64,000 nucleotides of DNA from Arthrobacter sp. C9C5 (GCF_013359735.1 NZ_JABFMX010000003.1:1-64000), one strand, 5' to 3'; shown: positions 26,039 through 34,508, counted from the stretch's first letter. A program made the numbers and translations. The notes: generated from the letters alone by a model not told the origin.

Positions 26039-27715
26039 TCAGAGATGCAGCCGGGCGACGGCTTCCTGGCGCATGTCCACCTTGCGGATCTTGCCGGACA
26101 CGGTCATCGGGAAACTTTCCCGGACGTCCACGTAGCGCGGGATCTTGTAGTGCGCCAGCTTGCCCCGGCAGAATTCTGCCAGCCCCGCGGCGTCCAGCCT
26201 GCCGGCTCCGGGCTTGAGGATCACGCAGGCCATCAGTTCCTCGCCGTACGTGGCGTCAGGGACACCGATCACCTGAACATCCTGGATATCCGGGTGGGTG
26301 TAGAGAAACTCCTCGATCTCGCGCGGGTAGACGTTCTCGCCGCCGCGGATCACCATGTCCTTGATCCGGCCCTCGATCACCAGGTAGCCGTCCTCATCCA
26401 TGCGCGCCAGGTCGCCGGTATGCATCCAGCCCTCGGCGTCGATCGCCTCTGCCGTCTTGTCCGGCTGGTTCCAGTAGCCCTGCATCACGGAGTACCCGCG
26501 GGTGCACAACTCGCCGACCTCGCCGCGCTGCAGCACCTCCCCGGTCACCGGGTCCACGATCCGGTTCTCCAGCTGCGGCATGGTGCGGCCCACGGTCTGC
26601 GTGCGCTGGGCCATGGTGTCCCCGTCGCGGGTCATGGTGGAGACCGGCGAAGTCTCCGTCATGCCGTAGCAAATGGCCACGTCGCGCATGTTCATTTCCG
26701 AGATCACCCGGTTCATGACCTCGATGGGGCACAGCGAGCCCGCCATGACGCCGGTGCGCAGCGTCGAGAGGTCGTAGGAGGCGAAGTCCGGCAGCGCGAG
26801 TTCGGCGATGAACATGGTCGGCACGCCATAGAGCGACGTTCCGCCGAAGTCCTGCACGGCCTCCAGCGCGGCGGCCGGCGTGAACCCGCGGCCCGGAATG
26901 ATGGTGGCGGCGCCGTGGCTGAAGGCGGCCAGGTTGCCGATCACCATTCCGAAGCAGTGGTAGAACGGCACCGGCAGCACCACCCGGTCGTGCTCTGTGT
27001 AGGCCAGCAGCTCGCCGATGGCGAAGCCGTTGTTGAGCAGGTTGTGGTGGGTCAGGGTGGCGCCTTTGGGGAAACCGGTGGTTCCGGAGGTGTACTGCAG
27101 GTTGATCGCGTCGTGCGGGTCCAGCTCGGCCATCCGCGCCTTCAGGCCGGAGTGCGCGACGTCGTCGGCCCGCCTCAGCAGCTCGGCGAACGTCCGCTCC
27201 GCCTCGCCTTCCGGGACCCCGGCGGTGAGGCCGGGCTGGCCGGAATCGGGCAGGAACACGAGTTCGCGCAACTCGGGACATTCCGCCAGCGCCTGCCGGG
27301 CCATCACGGTGTAGTCGCTGTTCCTGTCCGACGGCGCCGCCACCAGCATCCGCATGCCGTTCTGCTTGACGACAAACTCCAGCTCGTGGCTGCGGTAGGC
27401 CGGATTGACGTTGACCAGGATCGCCCCGACCTTCGCTGTGGCGTACTGCAGAATGGTCCATTCGGCGCAGTTCGGGCTCCAGATGCCGATCCGGTCTCCC
27501 TTGGCGACGCCGAGCGCCAGCAGCGCGCGGGCCAGCCGGTCGACGTCGTCGTTCATCTTGGTGTAGCTCCACCGCCGGGCCTCCCCGCCGGGAACCGCCG
27601 CGGCCTCAATCAGCGCGTCGTGGTACGGGAACCGGGCGACGATCCGCTCGAAATGGTCGCCGATGGTTTCATCGATCAGCGGGACGTCAGTGTCCCCGGC
27701 TGTGTACGCAAGCAT
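26039..27715 (-). CDS. Acyl-CoA synthetase, AMP-forming
   Basis: A 558-residue ANL-superfamily ligase. The ATP loop is [11 protein letters not shown] (208-218). Further motifs are CYGMTETSP, the hinge region [17 protein letters not shown] followed by [20 protein letters not shown], and the C-terminal catalytic lysine in VSGKIRKVD. It activates a carboxylic acid, probably a medium- or long-chain fatty acid, through an acyl-AMP to the CoA thioester. It is soluble or membrane-associated, without a signal peptide. It is transcribed alone, divergent from the ABM monooxygenase gene, and followed by a family B repeat. The chain-length preference cannot be told. Confidence 0.92.
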   Translation of the reverse strand: MLAYTAGDTDVPLIDETIGDHFERIVARFPYHDALIEAAAVPGGEARRWSYTKMNDDVDRLARALLALGVAKGDRIGIWSPNCAEWTILQYATAKVGAILVNVNPAYRSHELEFVVKQNGMRMLVAAPSDRNSDYTVMARQALAECPELRELVFLPDSGQPGLTAGVPEGEAERTFAELLRRADDVAHSGLKARMAELDPHDAINLQYTSGTTGFPKGATLTHHNLLNNGFAIGELLAYTEHDRVVLPVPFYHCFGMVIGNLAAFSHGAATIIPGRGFTPAAALEAVQDFGGTSLYGVPTMFIAELALPDFASYDLSTLRTGVMAGSLCPIEVMNRVISEMNMRDVAICYGMTETSPVSTMTRDGDTMAQRTQTVGRTMPQLENRIVDPVTGEVLQRGEVGELCTRGYSVMQGYWNQPDKTAEAIDAEGWMHTGDLARMDEDGYLVIEGRIKDMVIRGGENVYPREIEEFLYTHPDIQDVQVIGVPDATYGEELMACVILKPGAGRLDAAGLAEFCRGKLAHYKIPRYVDVRESFPMTVSGKIRKVDMRQEAVARLHL

Positions 27716-27827
27716 GGTGTGACGCTACCAACAGCCCGCCGGCAAGAGAAGGGCAAAGCGTGGATGTCCTAGGAAATCTTCGGGACATCTTCCGCCGCCG
27801 GGGCGGCCGCCCGGTAGGGTAAAAACC

Positions 27828-28106
27828 ATGAGCGCACCCATTGACCTGCAGGCCACTTTCATTCCCAACGAGGGCGAATTCTTCCGTGTGAAGCTTGCCC
27901 TCGAAATCGCGATCGACGAGGTCGTCAACGAACCCGGCTGCATCCGTTATGAGCTGACGGAGGCGAGCGAGGACAAGCTGGTGCTGACCGAGCAGTGGGC
28001 TTCCCAGGAAGATCTGGACAAGCACTCCAAGGGCACTACGGTCCAGGACCTGAATGAGTCCCTGAGCGCCTTGCTGGCCGAGCCGGTCAAGCTGGAAAAG
28101 CTCTAA
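27828..28106 (+). CDS. ABM-domain monooxygenase-like protein
   Basis: A 92-residue dimeric ferredoxin-like alpha/beta-barrel protein of the antibiotic biosynthesis monooxygenase family. The pattern ATFIPNEGEFFRVKLALEIAIDEVVNEPGCIRYEL, with the Glu-Pro-Gly-Cys turn, and KLVLTEQWASQEDLDKHSKG is characteristic. Members include small oxygenases acting on quinone-like or haem-like substrates without cofactors, and many of unknown activity. It is probably cytoplasmic. It is divergent from the acyl-CoA synthetase and convergent with thioredoxin; a family B repeat lies between the last two. Confidence 0.85.
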   Translation: MSAPIDLQATFIPNEGEFFRVKLALEIAIDEVVNEPGCIRYELTEASEDKLVLTEQWASQEDLDKHSKGTTVQDLNESLSALLAEPVKLEKL

Positions 28107-28122
28107 GCCCGCCTCGTCAACA

Positions 28123-28185
28123 GCAATGCGGGGTCACTCCGCGCCGGTAATCCCGTCCGGGATCGGCGCGGGGTGACCCCGCATT
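28123..28185. repeat. Palindromic repeat family B, copy 3
   Basis: AATGCGGGGTCAC at 28125 pairs with GTGACCCCGCATT ending at 28185; the stem is 22 bp with one mismatch and is followed by TTTTT on the plus strand. Relative to other copies (AACGC...GCGTT) both arms changed together (AATGC...GCATT). It separates the convergent ABM and thioredoxin genes and looks like a working terminator for the former. Confidence 0.9.
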
Positions 28186-28216
28186 TTTAAGTTGCCGTGA
28201 GTTGCTTTAGGCCGGC

Positions 28217-28624
28217 TTAGATGTCCGGGATCTGGCTGCCGTCCTGCTGGGTTGCGGCGGCCTCGGCCTGGGAACGGGCCACGTGCGCGTGGACCTCCTC
28301 CATGTCGAGGGCCTTGACGGCGTCGACCACCTGTTCCAGCTGCTGGGCGTTCAGCGCACCGGGCTGGGAGAACACCAGCACCTTTTCGCGGAAGGCCATC
28401 AGCGTCGGGATCGAGGTGATACCGGCCTCGGCGGCAAGCTGCTGCTCCGCCTCGGTGTCCACCTTGGAGAAGACCACGTCCGGGTGCTTCTCCGAAACGG
28501 CCGAGTATGTGGGGCCAAACTGCTTGCACGGGCCGCACCATTCGGCCCAGAAGTCTACGAGGACAATGTCGTTATCCTCGACGGTCGATGCGAACTGTTC
28601 ACCTGTAATGTCTACGGTAGCCAT
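28217..28624 (-). CDS. trxA: Thioredoxin
   Basis: A 135-residue thioredoxin-fold protein with the redox pair WCGPC (Cys30 and Cys33) and the cis-proline in ITSIPTLMAF. The buried Asp and FWAEWCGPCKQF context agree with a true thioredoxin. The C-terminus has about 25 residues beyond the usual end (EEVHAHVARSQAEAAATQQDG...), an Ala/Gln-rich tail of unknown purpose. It probably transfers electrons from thioredoxin reductase to cytoplasmic targets. No trxB is adjacent, so this is likely a secondary thioredoxin. Confidence 0.93.
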   Translation of the reverse strand: MATVDITGEQFASTVEDNDIVLVDFWAEWCGPCKQFGPTYSAVSEKHPDVVFSKVDTEAEQQLAAEAGITSIPTLMAFREKVLVFSQPGALNAQQLEQVVDAVKALDMEEVHAHVARSQAEAAATQQDGSQIPDI

Positions 28625-28691
28625 GCGTCAACGGTACGCGAGCCGCCCGTGAAAGTCCCCTGCGTTTCGCTGTTGGCACATCCCGGGCGGG

Positions 28692-29237
28692 CTAGGCCCA
28701 GACGTGCGGGGCGGGACGGCGGGCACCCGGCAGCGCGTTCGTTTCCCGCCACTCGTGGATCCATTCCGGCAGCTCCAGGTCCGCCGGGGGCGCGCCAAAT
28801 TCGTGGATGATTTCTTCCTGGCCGACCGGTTTGCCCTTGTGGACCAGCCGGGTGGCGATGTGGGCGCGCGCGTAGATTTCGCCGTCGACCACCATGCGCT
28901 GCTCAAAGTAGATGGCCTTCTCATCCAGGCCGATGACCTTGGTCTCGATCGTGTACTGCTGCCATAGCTGCAGGGAGCGGCGGAAGGCGATGGTCTCCCC
29001 CGCCACCACCGGCGTCCAGCCGCGCCGGCGGATGGACTTCCAGGTTCCGCTCCGCGCCATCAGGTCGAACCGGCCCAGGTCCATCAGCGAGAAGTACATG
29101 CCGTTGTTGACGTGCAAGGCGATGTCGATGTCCGTCGGCAGGACCCGGAGCGGCAGCGAGGACGTGTCCCAGATGCTCAGCGGGGAGCGCCGGGCGGACT
29201 TGATGAGCAGGATGAGGGTGCGGAGCAGCAGGTGCAT
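28692..29237 (-). CDS. Thioesterase-like hotdog-fold protein
   Basis: A 181-residue protein of the 4HBT/THEM6-like group. After an N-terminal hydrophobic segment (HLLLRTLILLIK, perhaps membrane-associating) comes DIDIALHVNNGMYFSLMDLGRFDLMARSG, the hotdog helix with the family's His-Val-Asn-Asn and Asp/Gly pattern. QQYTIETKVIGLDEKAIYFEQRMVVDGEIYARAHIATRLV gives the remaining strands. It likely hydrolyses an acyl-CoA or binds one. The ATG at 29237 is used; the longer open frame upstream is a different gene's antisense. Probably part of a leftward run with the S51 gene, 47 bases upstream. Confidence 0.85.
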   Translation of the reverse strand: MHLLLRTLILLIKSARRSPLSIWDTSSLPLRVLPTDIDIALHVNNGMYFSLMDLGRFDLMARSGTWKSIRRRGWTPVVAGETIAFRRSLQLWQQYTIETKVIGLDEKAIYFEQRMVVDGEIYARAHIATRLVHKGKPVGQEEIIHEFGAPPADLELPEWIHEWRETNALPGARRPAPHVWA

Positions 29238-29284
29238 GGACGCTATGTTACCCGTGAGTAACAAGGGTGCCAAGGAGGGGCCGC

Positions 29285-30013
29285 TCAGCCGGCGGACAGC
29301 ATGGCCACCGTGGCCTTGCGGCCGGAGCCGCGGATGGTCCAGCAGTTCCCGGTACCGATCACCTCCAGGTCCTCGAGGTCCGCGTGGCGCAGCACCAGCG
29401 CGGTGTTCTCGTCCACCGCCACGGCCCGGTCCATCAGGCCCTCCGCAACCGCCGCGACCGCGCGGCTCAGGGTGCCTGCCTGCGCGGTATGGACGTCGAC
29501 GGCGAACGGCACCAGGCCCAGGCCGTCGCGGACGTCGAGTTCGTCGAGGCCTTCGGAGCATTCTTCCGAGCACACCTCGATGCCCCGTATCCGGTAGCCG
29601 CCCACAAGTGCCCGTTGCGGCGCGATCATCGCCCCCGCGGAGAACCCCAGATAAGGCACGCCGGCCGCGACCGCCGTCCGGATCGCCGCCGCCGAGCCCT
29701 GAAGGCCGGCCAGGTAGTCCGGGGTGGGGCCGCCTCCGACGACGATTCCGTCGACGTCGTCGAACGTTTCCGGGTCCACTGGCTCATTCGAGCGCAGCAG
29801 GATCGGTGTTAGCTGGCCGGGCGTGCGGCTCTGCAGCGGCTCCAGGTAGGCGGGGAGGAAATACTCCGAGCTGCCTTCGCGGTCGAACAGCACGACGGCG
29901 ATCCGTGGAGGCTTACTCCCCCCGGCGCGGTTCCGGACATCCTTGACGAAGCGGTCAAAGATAACCGGGGTGGTCACGGTATCGGGGCCGCCGCCCACCA
30001 GGATGATGCTCAT
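29285..30013 (-). CDS. Peptidase E / cyanophycinase-like protein (S51)
   Basis: A 242-residue class-I-amidotransferase-fold protein of peptidase family S51. The nucleophile elbow is GFSAGAM with Ser125; DGIVVGGGPTPDYL precedes it, as in the family. The second part (EVCSEECSEGLDELDGL-like region and VDVHTAQAGTLSRAV) supplies the candidate catalytic His near the middle. Relatives are dipeptidase E (Asp-X dipeptides) and cyanophycinase; the present sequence is closer in length to the former type. ATG 30013 is taken as start; GTG 30022 in the same frame is possible. It follows the VOC gene in the same direction. Confidence 0.82.
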   Translation of the reverse strand: MSIILVGGGPDTVTTPVIFDRFVKDVRNRAGGSKPPRIAVVLFDREGSSEYFLPAYLEPLQSRTPGQLTPILLRSNEPVDPETFDDVDGIVVGGGPTPDYLAGLQGSAAAIRTAVAAGVPYLGFSAGAMIAPQRALVGGYRIRGIEVCSEECSEGLDELDVRDGLGLVPFAVDVHTAQAGTLSRAVAAVAEGLMDRAVAVDENTALVLRHADLEDLEVIGTGNCWTIRGSGRKATVAMLSAG

Positions 30014-30043
30014 GGGTATCACGGTACCTGCCCGGCCGCCGGG

Positions 30044-30448
30044 TCAGTCGGTGGCGACCAGCTCGATTTCGAAGCCGTCCGAGTTCACCAGGTAGGCAGC
30101 GTAGTGTCCGGGGCCGCCGGCGTGCGGGTATTTCTCCGGAAACAGCTCGGTCCAGCCGTGGTCTGGGGCGTCCGCGGCCAGCGTGTCCACGTGCTCCGGC
30201 GGTCCGGCCCGGAAGGCCAGATGGTTCAGCCCGGGCGCGGTGCGGTGGTGGGTCCGGCCGCTCAGGTCCGGGGACTCCTCGACGACGATGTGGGTGGCTC
30301 CGCGCCGCCAGCTCCGCCCGCGGGGCCAGTCCTGGTACTGCCCGTAGCCGAGCCTGGTCAGCAGCCAGCCCCATTCGTCCCGGGCCCGCGCAAGGTCCGG
30401 CACCCAGAGCTCGACGTGGTGCAGGGCGCCGAAGGATTCGTCAGTCAC
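30044..30448 (-). CDS. VOC/glyoxalase-fold protein
   Basis: A 134-residue protein with a paired beta-alpha-beta-beta-beta fold. Likely metal ligands are His11 in ALHHVELWV, His76 in GLNHLAFRA and the Glu in SDGFEIELV near the C-terminus. That makes a more complete metal site than in the glyoxalase-like gene at 23.3 kb. The reaction (isomerase, lyase or dioxygenase) is unknown. It lies between the GNAT and S51 genes on the same strand with gaps of about 20-30 bases and is probably cotranscribed with them. Confidence 0.85.
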   Translation of the reverse strand: MTDESFGALHHVELWVPDLARARDEWGWLLTRLGYGQYQDWPRGRSWRRGATHIVVEESPDLSGRTHHRTAPGLNHLAFRAGPPEHVDTLAADAPDHGWTELFPEKYPHAGGPGHYAAYLVNSDGFEIELVATD

Positions 30449-30469
30449 TGTGTGAGTCTCGCACGTGCC

Positions 30470-31024
30470 TCAGTGCAGGATGCGCTGGAACAGGACATGG
30501 TCCTGCCAGGCGCCCGCAATCTGCAGGTACTCCTGGGCATGTCCGATCTCCTGGAAACCGGCCCGCTGCAGCACCCGCTGGGAAGCGGCATTGTGCGGCA
30601 GCGTGGCCGCCTGGATCCGGTGCAGGCCCAGCGCGGTGCGGGCGGCACCGACAACATGGGCGACGGCGGCCGAGCCGATGCCGCGGCCGTTGAATTCCCG
30701 GTCCACCCAGTACCCGAGGTTGGCGCTGAGGAAAGGGCCCCGCACGATGCCGCTCAGCGTCATCGTCCCCACGGCCTCCTCGCCGGACAGCAGGATCCAC
30801 GGAACGCCGGTTCCGGCGGCGAACATGGCGAGTTTGCCGCCGATGTTGGCGCTCTGCCCCTCCGTGGTGAAGAACTCGGCGGTCCGGGCCGGTTCCCAGG
30901 GGGCAAGATGATCCCGGTTCCGCCGGTACGCGGCACCCAGCCGTTCGGCGTCGGAGCCGCGCAGCAGCCTGATGTGGACATCGCCGGGCAGCTCTCCCGC
31001 CAGCGTGCGTCGGTCCTCATTCAT
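30470..31024 (-). CDS. GNAT acetyltransferase, RimJ/RimL-like
   Basis: A 184-residue N-acetyltransferase. The acetyl-CoA site is in the segment NLGYWVDREFNGRGIGSAAVAHVVGAARTALG (R/Q-x-x-G-x-G/A as NGRGIG), followed by LHRIQAATLPHNAASQRVLQRAGFQEIG, the standard C-terminal signature of RimJ/RimL-type enzymes that modify ribosomal protein N-termini or small molecules. The ATG at 31024 overlaps the end of the EAL gene by eight bases, indicating coupled translation. Its substrate is unknown; whether it modifies something in the same pathway as the EAL protein is speculation. Confidence 0.88.
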   Translation of the reverse strand: MNEDRRTLAGELPGDVHIRLLRGSDAERLGAAYRRNRDHLAPWEPARTAEFFTTEGQSANIGGKLAMFAAGTGVPWILLSGEEAVGTMTLSGIVRGPFLSANLGYWVDREFNGRGIGSAAVAHVVGAARTALGLHRIQAATLPHNAASQRVLQRAGFQEIGHAQEYLQIAGAWQDHVLFQRILH

Positions 31025-32174
31025 CACTTGCCGTTCCGGCGAGCGCAATGATCATCCGCTCCATCCTGGCAACGCCGGCGAAGCGCCCCGCGTTGTCCGT
31101 CACCAGGAGCGAGTCGAATCTTTGGTTCTTGGGCCTCGTCATGGACCGGGCCAGGGCCTGGCTGAGCGGGGTATCGAGGTTCACGCGCATCCCGGGGCTC
31201 ACCACGCCCAGTGCGGACGCTCCGGCATCCAACACCGCGACCGGCCGCAGGTGCTCGCCGAGCAGCACGACGGCCTCGAGCGCCGGGTTCGCCGCGAACG
31301 CGTCAGCGGCCTGGGTGACACTGCCCGCCGTCGTCGCCGGTTCGACGACGTCGCGGATGACCGTCTTGTGGGCCACGGGACGGGCGCTGGCGAGGCGGTG
31401 CGCCAGGTCAAGATCAATGCCGGCCCAGGGCGGGGCAGGCCGGGCGAGGTAGTAGCCCTGCACGAGCGGGACGCCCAGCGAGACCAGCGCCTCAAGCTCT
31501 TCGGCCCGTTCGACGCCCTCGGCCAGGATCCACGCGTCGACCCGGCTCGCAAACGCGCCGAGCATCCCGATGAGGGCACGCTTCGCCTCATCGCGGTCGA
31601 CGTCCTGGATCAGGTCCCGGTCGATCTTGATCAGGGCGGGCCGCAGGGCCAGCAGGTGGCGCAGTCCCGCGTAGCCGGCTCCGGCGTCGTCGACGGCGAT
31701 CAGGGCACCGGCGGCGCGCAACTGGTTCAGGTCCGGTTCCAGCTCCACGTACGAGTCGATCGGTGTTTGCTCTGTCAGTTCGACGATGAGGCCGCCCAAT
31801 TTGCCCTCGTCGCGCCAGACGCTGCGGATGCATTCCGAGGTCAGCAGCTCCGGTGAGACGTTGAGGGTCAGGAAGCAGTTGGCCGGCAGGGCGGCACGTG
31901 CCTTGAGCGCGGTGCGCAGCGCCGCCGCTTCGAGTTCGGCGGCTTTCCCGTGTTGACGCGCAGCGGCGAACCAGACTTCGGGGTTCTTCTCGGCATAGCC
32001 GGGAAACCTGGCCAGGGCTTCATAGCCCACCACCGCTCCACGCGCGGTATCAACGATGGGCTGGTAGGCAGCCGCCAAGCCTTTGCCGCGGCAGGCCGAG
32101 GCCAGCAGCCCGTCCCAGTCCGGCGGCGCAGTGGCGCCGGCCCCCGGAGGTGGACCGCCCGCCGCAGGAATCAA
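31017..32174 (-). CDS. EAL-domain protein, putative c-di-GMP phosphodiesterase
   Basis: A 385-residue cytoplasmic protein: EAL domain at about 25-255, then a CBS-like C-terminal region (about 265-385). Catalytic residues look complete: Glu52 in YEALARF, Asn105 in LNVSPEL, Glu132 in VELTEQTP, Asp162-Asp163, Lys183 in LIKID, Glu219 in LAEGVE and Gln239 in VQGYYLARP. Loop 6 is modified: DDAGAGYA instead of DDFGTGYS, which in the family affects metal binding and dimerisation. It has no GGDEF domain. The start is TTG at 32174, overlapping the stop of the DUF1059 gene by TTGA. It may hydrolyse cyclic di-GMP or only bind it. Confidence 0.87.
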   Translation of the reverse strand: MIPAAGGPPPGAGATAPPDWDGLLASACRGKGLAAAYQPIVDTARGAVVGYEALARFPGYAEKNPEVWFAAARQHGKAAELEAAALRTALKARAALPANCFLTLNVSPELLTSECIRSVWRDEGKLGGLIVELTEQTPIDSYVELEPDLNQLRAAGALIAVDDAGAGYAGLRHLLALRPALIKIDRDLIQDVDRDEAKRALIGMLGAFASRVDAWILAEGVERAEELEALVSLGVPLVQGYYLARPAPPWAGIDLDLAHRLASARPVAHKTVIRDVVEPATTAGSVTQAADAFAANPALEAVVLLGEHLRPVAVLDAGASALGVVSPGMRVNLDTPLSQALARSMTRPKNQRFDSLLVTDNAGRFAGVARMERMIIALAGTASDE

Positions 32175-32347
32175 CTAACCGGGTGGATTGCTTTGTGCAC
32201 CGAGGCGACGAGCTCGGCGGGAAGCTCGGTCAGGCCGTGCACGGAGGCGGCATGGGCGCCGACCTGGACCAGGATTTCGTCGTCGGTGCTGCAGACCCAG
32301 CGGGCTTCACAACCGGGAACAACGTCACCACATGCAAACGACTTCAT
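32171..32347 (-). CDS. DUF1059 small protein
   Basis: A 58-residue protein, MKSFACGDVVPGCEARW to the end at HPVS. It matches the DUF1059 pattern: CGDVVPGC near the start, EILVQVGAHAASVHGL in the middle with spaced histidines, and a Glu/Pro helix at the end. The cysteines and histidines suggest metal binding, but the function is not known. The start is well supported by AGGAG five bases upstream of ATG 32347. Its stop overlaps the EAL start, making it the first gene of a coupled DUF1059-EAL-GNAT unit. It is easily missed because of its length. Confidence 0.85.
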   Translation of the reverse strand: MKSFACGDVVPGCEARWVCSTDDEILVQVGAHAASVHGLTELPAELVASVHKAIHPVS

Positions 32348-32467
32348 TTCAGCTCCTCAGGCTCTTTCGATCAACGCGCCTAACCCTACTCCGCAGTAGT
32401 GCCGGATCGGCCGATTACCCGCCCGGGTGTCGGCGGGGATGCCGGAGCCTCCGGGGCCGCGGACGGA

Positions 32468-32860
32468 TCAGCCGGCGACGCTTTGCGGTCCGTCGCTGGC
32501 GGCCAGTTCGCCCAGCCAATCCAGGGCGTCGGCGCGGGAGGTGAAGTAGCGTTGCGGGCAGTCGTTTCCGCGGCGCATCCACGCGGCGACAACCCGGTCC
32601 ACGTTCGATTCGCCGACGAGTGCCACGGAGGAAACGAAGCGGCTATCCAGGTAATGGTTGCGGGCTCCTGCGGTCAGCTTGACGTCGCTGATGTCGATCA
32701 GCAACGGCAGCATCCGCCCGGCGCTGATTTTTGAAATGGCCACGACGGATTCGACGGCGTCCGCCGTATCGAGCATGGACCCGGCGGCCCAGACCAGCCG
32801 AAGAATTCCGCTCTCATCCAGGTTGAGCGTCCCCGTGCCAGCTGCCAGGACTATCTCCAT
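32468..32860 (-). CDS. STAS/SEC14-like small protein
   Basis: A 130-residue cytoplasmic protein with an alternating strand/helix pattern like STAS or SpoIIAA-like lipid-binding domains: LDESGILRLVWAAGSMLD, GRMLPLLIDISDVKLTAGARNHYL and FVSSVALVGESNVDRVVAAWM. The C-terminus, CPQRYFTSRADALDWLGEL, resembles the end of such domains. No phosphorylatable serine is obvious and no kinase partner is adjacent. AGGAGG-like bases precede the ATG at 32860. The gap 32861-33006 holds no gene. The family assignment is moderate and the role unknown. Confidence 0.65.
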   Translation of the reverse strand: MEIVLAAGTGTLNLDESGILRLVWAAGSMLDTADAVESVVAISKISAGRMLPLLIDISDVKLTAGARNHYLDSRFVSSVALVGESNVDRVVAAWMRRGNDCPQRYFTSRADALDWLGELAASDGPQSVAG

Positions 32861-33006
32861 GTGATTCCCCCTCCTGCGTCAGAGTAGCGCCTCAGCGGAC
32901 CAAGATGTGACGCCGGGCACGTTTTCGACCGGAAAATGACGTTCGGCGGCGGAAAACCCTCGCGTTGCGCGTCTTCGCCAGCGGCCGGACCGCGTAGGGT
33001 GCCGTC

Positions 33007-33721
33007 ATGGACATCATCCTGGTTCCCGGTTTCTGGTTGGACGCGTCGTCATGGTCGGAGGTCACGCCGCCGCTGGTCGCCGCGGGGCATCGGGTCCACC
33101 CGCTCACGCTGCCCGGACTGGAATCGGCTGACGCGCCGCGCGCCGGCATCGGCCTGCGCACCCACATCGACGCCGTAGTCGCCGCCGTGGACAGCGTGGA
33201 CGCCCCGGTCGTCCTGGTGGGCCACTCCGGCGGCGGCGCAATCATCCATGGCGCCGTGGATGCGCGACCGGACCGCGTTGCCCGCGCCATCTACGTGGAC
33301 AGCGGCCCGCTGGGGGGACGGCGGCGTCGTCAACGACCAGCTGCCGGCCGACGGCGACGAGGTGCCGCTGCCGCCGTGGGAACTCTTCGAGGACGAGGAC
33401 CTCGTTGACCTGGACGGGGAGCTCCGGTCCGCCTTCCGTGCCCGCGCCATCCCGGAACCCAAGGGCGTCGCCTACGACCAGCAGAGGCTCCACGATGAAC
33501 GCCGCTACGACGTTCCGGTGACTGTCATCGCCTGCGAACTTCCGTCGTCGGTGCTGCTGGAATGGATTGCCGCGGGGCAGCCGTATGTCGCGGAGCTGGC
33601 ACGGATCCGCGACGTCGAATACATGGACCTGCCGACCGGGCACTGGCCGCAGTTCACCCGGCCCGCGGAACTGGGTGCTGCCATCCTCGCCGCCGTGGAC
33701 CGCACGCCGATTGCTCCATAA
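33007..33721 (+). pseudogene. Alpha/beta hydrolase gene with a one-base frameshift
   Basis: The first frame (ATG 33007) gives MDIILVPGFWLDASSW, then VVLVGHSGGGAIIHGAV with the nucleophile elbow GHSGG, to YVDSGPLG. After a run of six G at 33312-33317, the protein continues one frame over as DGGVVNDQLPADGDEVPLPPWELF to the stop at 33721. That part includes the conserved PTGHWPQFTRP with the catalytic His. Removing one G from the run restores a single hydrolase of about 237 residues. The G run is a typical site for polymerase slippage or for a sequencing error, so the gene may be intact or phase-variable in life. Confidence 0.8.
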
Positions 33722-33772
33722 CTGCCGTTTTCACGTCCCATAACGGCGCCTACGGAGCAGTCGCTGCGCAAT
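33710..33772. repeat. Palindromic repeat family C, copy 2
   Basis: ATTGC at 33710 and GCGCAAT ending at 33772 bound an imperfect palindrome overlapping the hydrolase stop codon. CCCATAACGGC near 33738 is shared, inverted, with the copy at 9681-9743. It lies directly before the terminator of tRNA-Tyr. Confidence 0.4.
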
Positions 33773-33780
33773 AAAACAAG

Positions 33781-33814
33781 AAAGCCTCCGGAACCGTCTG
33801 GTTCCGGAGGCTTT
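33781..33814. terminator. Terminator of tRNA-Tyr
   Basis: A perfect 15-bp stem (33781-33795 with 33800-33814, arm AAAGCCTCCGGAACC) with a GTCT loop, eight bases past the tRNA 3' end. It gives U-rich ends in both directions (TTTC on the minus and plus strands) and can also end the convergent hydrolase transcript. Confidence 0.88.
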
Positions 33815-33822
33815 CTCGAGGG

Positions 33823-33904
33823 TGGCAGATGAGGGATTCGAACCCCCGTAGGCGTTGCCAGCTGATTTACAGTCAGCCCCCTTTGGCCGCTCGGGTAATC
33901 TGCC
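33823..33904 (-). tRNA. tRNA-Tyr (GTA)
   Basis: An 82-base class II tRNA on the minus strand with a long variable arm. The acceptor GGCAGAT pairs with ATCTGCC. The anticodon GTA is at 33870-33868 in the loop CTGTAAA, and the T arm contains TTCGAAT. The discriminator is A and the terminal CCA is not encoded (ACC C follows). Confidence 0.92.
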
Positions 33905-34054
33905 GAACTTCAAAAGAAGATCACTCGCGGCTTCCATCTTCGGAACGCCTGTTTCCAGTGCGTTCCGCTTCCAGCAACCGCGGGCAAGACAACTTTACAG
34001 AACTTCCGCCGAAGAATCGAATCGGCGCCGCGCGGCCCCGGGAGGACCGGAATA

Positions 34055-34309
34055 TCAGGCTTCTCCGAGGATGCGGCCGGCGAGTTTGGCCTCGAACTTC
34101 GCCGCCTGCTCGGCGGTGACCTGGTTCAGCTGCACCGCCCGGGCCAGGTCCGCCTGCACGCCGTCGAGGCGCGCGGAAGCGTCCGCGGCCGGGCTGAGGA
34201 TGATGGAGGCCGCCAGGGCCGCGGCGGCCACCGACGTCACCGCCGTCGTGATGGAACCCGCAGCTGCGGCGGTGGTGCTGCTGACGTTACGGATGGTCCT
34301 GCGGTTCAT
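34055..34309 (-). CDS. Small exported or membrane-anchored hypothetical protein
   Basis: An 84-residue protein beginning MNRRTIRNVSSTTAAAAG, with one hydrophobic Ala-rich segment (about 17-39) and a hydrophilic amphipathic C-terminal helix, DGVQADLARAVQLNQVTAEQAAKFEAKLAGRILGE. The layout suits an exported protein, with signal or anchor followed by a helical domain resembling short secreted alpha-helical proteins. ATG 34309 is preceded by AAGG eight bases away; the frame also extends upstream to 34360 without a ribosome site. No family is recognised. Flanking gaps (33905-34054, 34310-34508) show no gene. Confidence 0.6.
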   Translation of the reverse strand: MNRRTIRNVSSTTAAAAGSITTAVTSVAAAALAASIILSPAADASARLDGVQADLARAVQLNQVTAEQAAKFEAKLAGRILGEA

Positions 34310-34508
34310 GTGCTTGCCTTTCAAGCGGCTCTTCCAACGGTTCCAACTCTCCCGGGCCAAGCTTCGTTCCCCCCGGGGTTCAGCTTTGAGCCAACTGTGA
34401 AGACCGGCCGCCCCGAGGCACCTTCACATCCGGAGCATCCGTACTAGGCTGGAATGCAGAAAACACCGCCCTCCAGCAGGGCGTCCGGACAACATCAGGA
34501 GGACAGTC

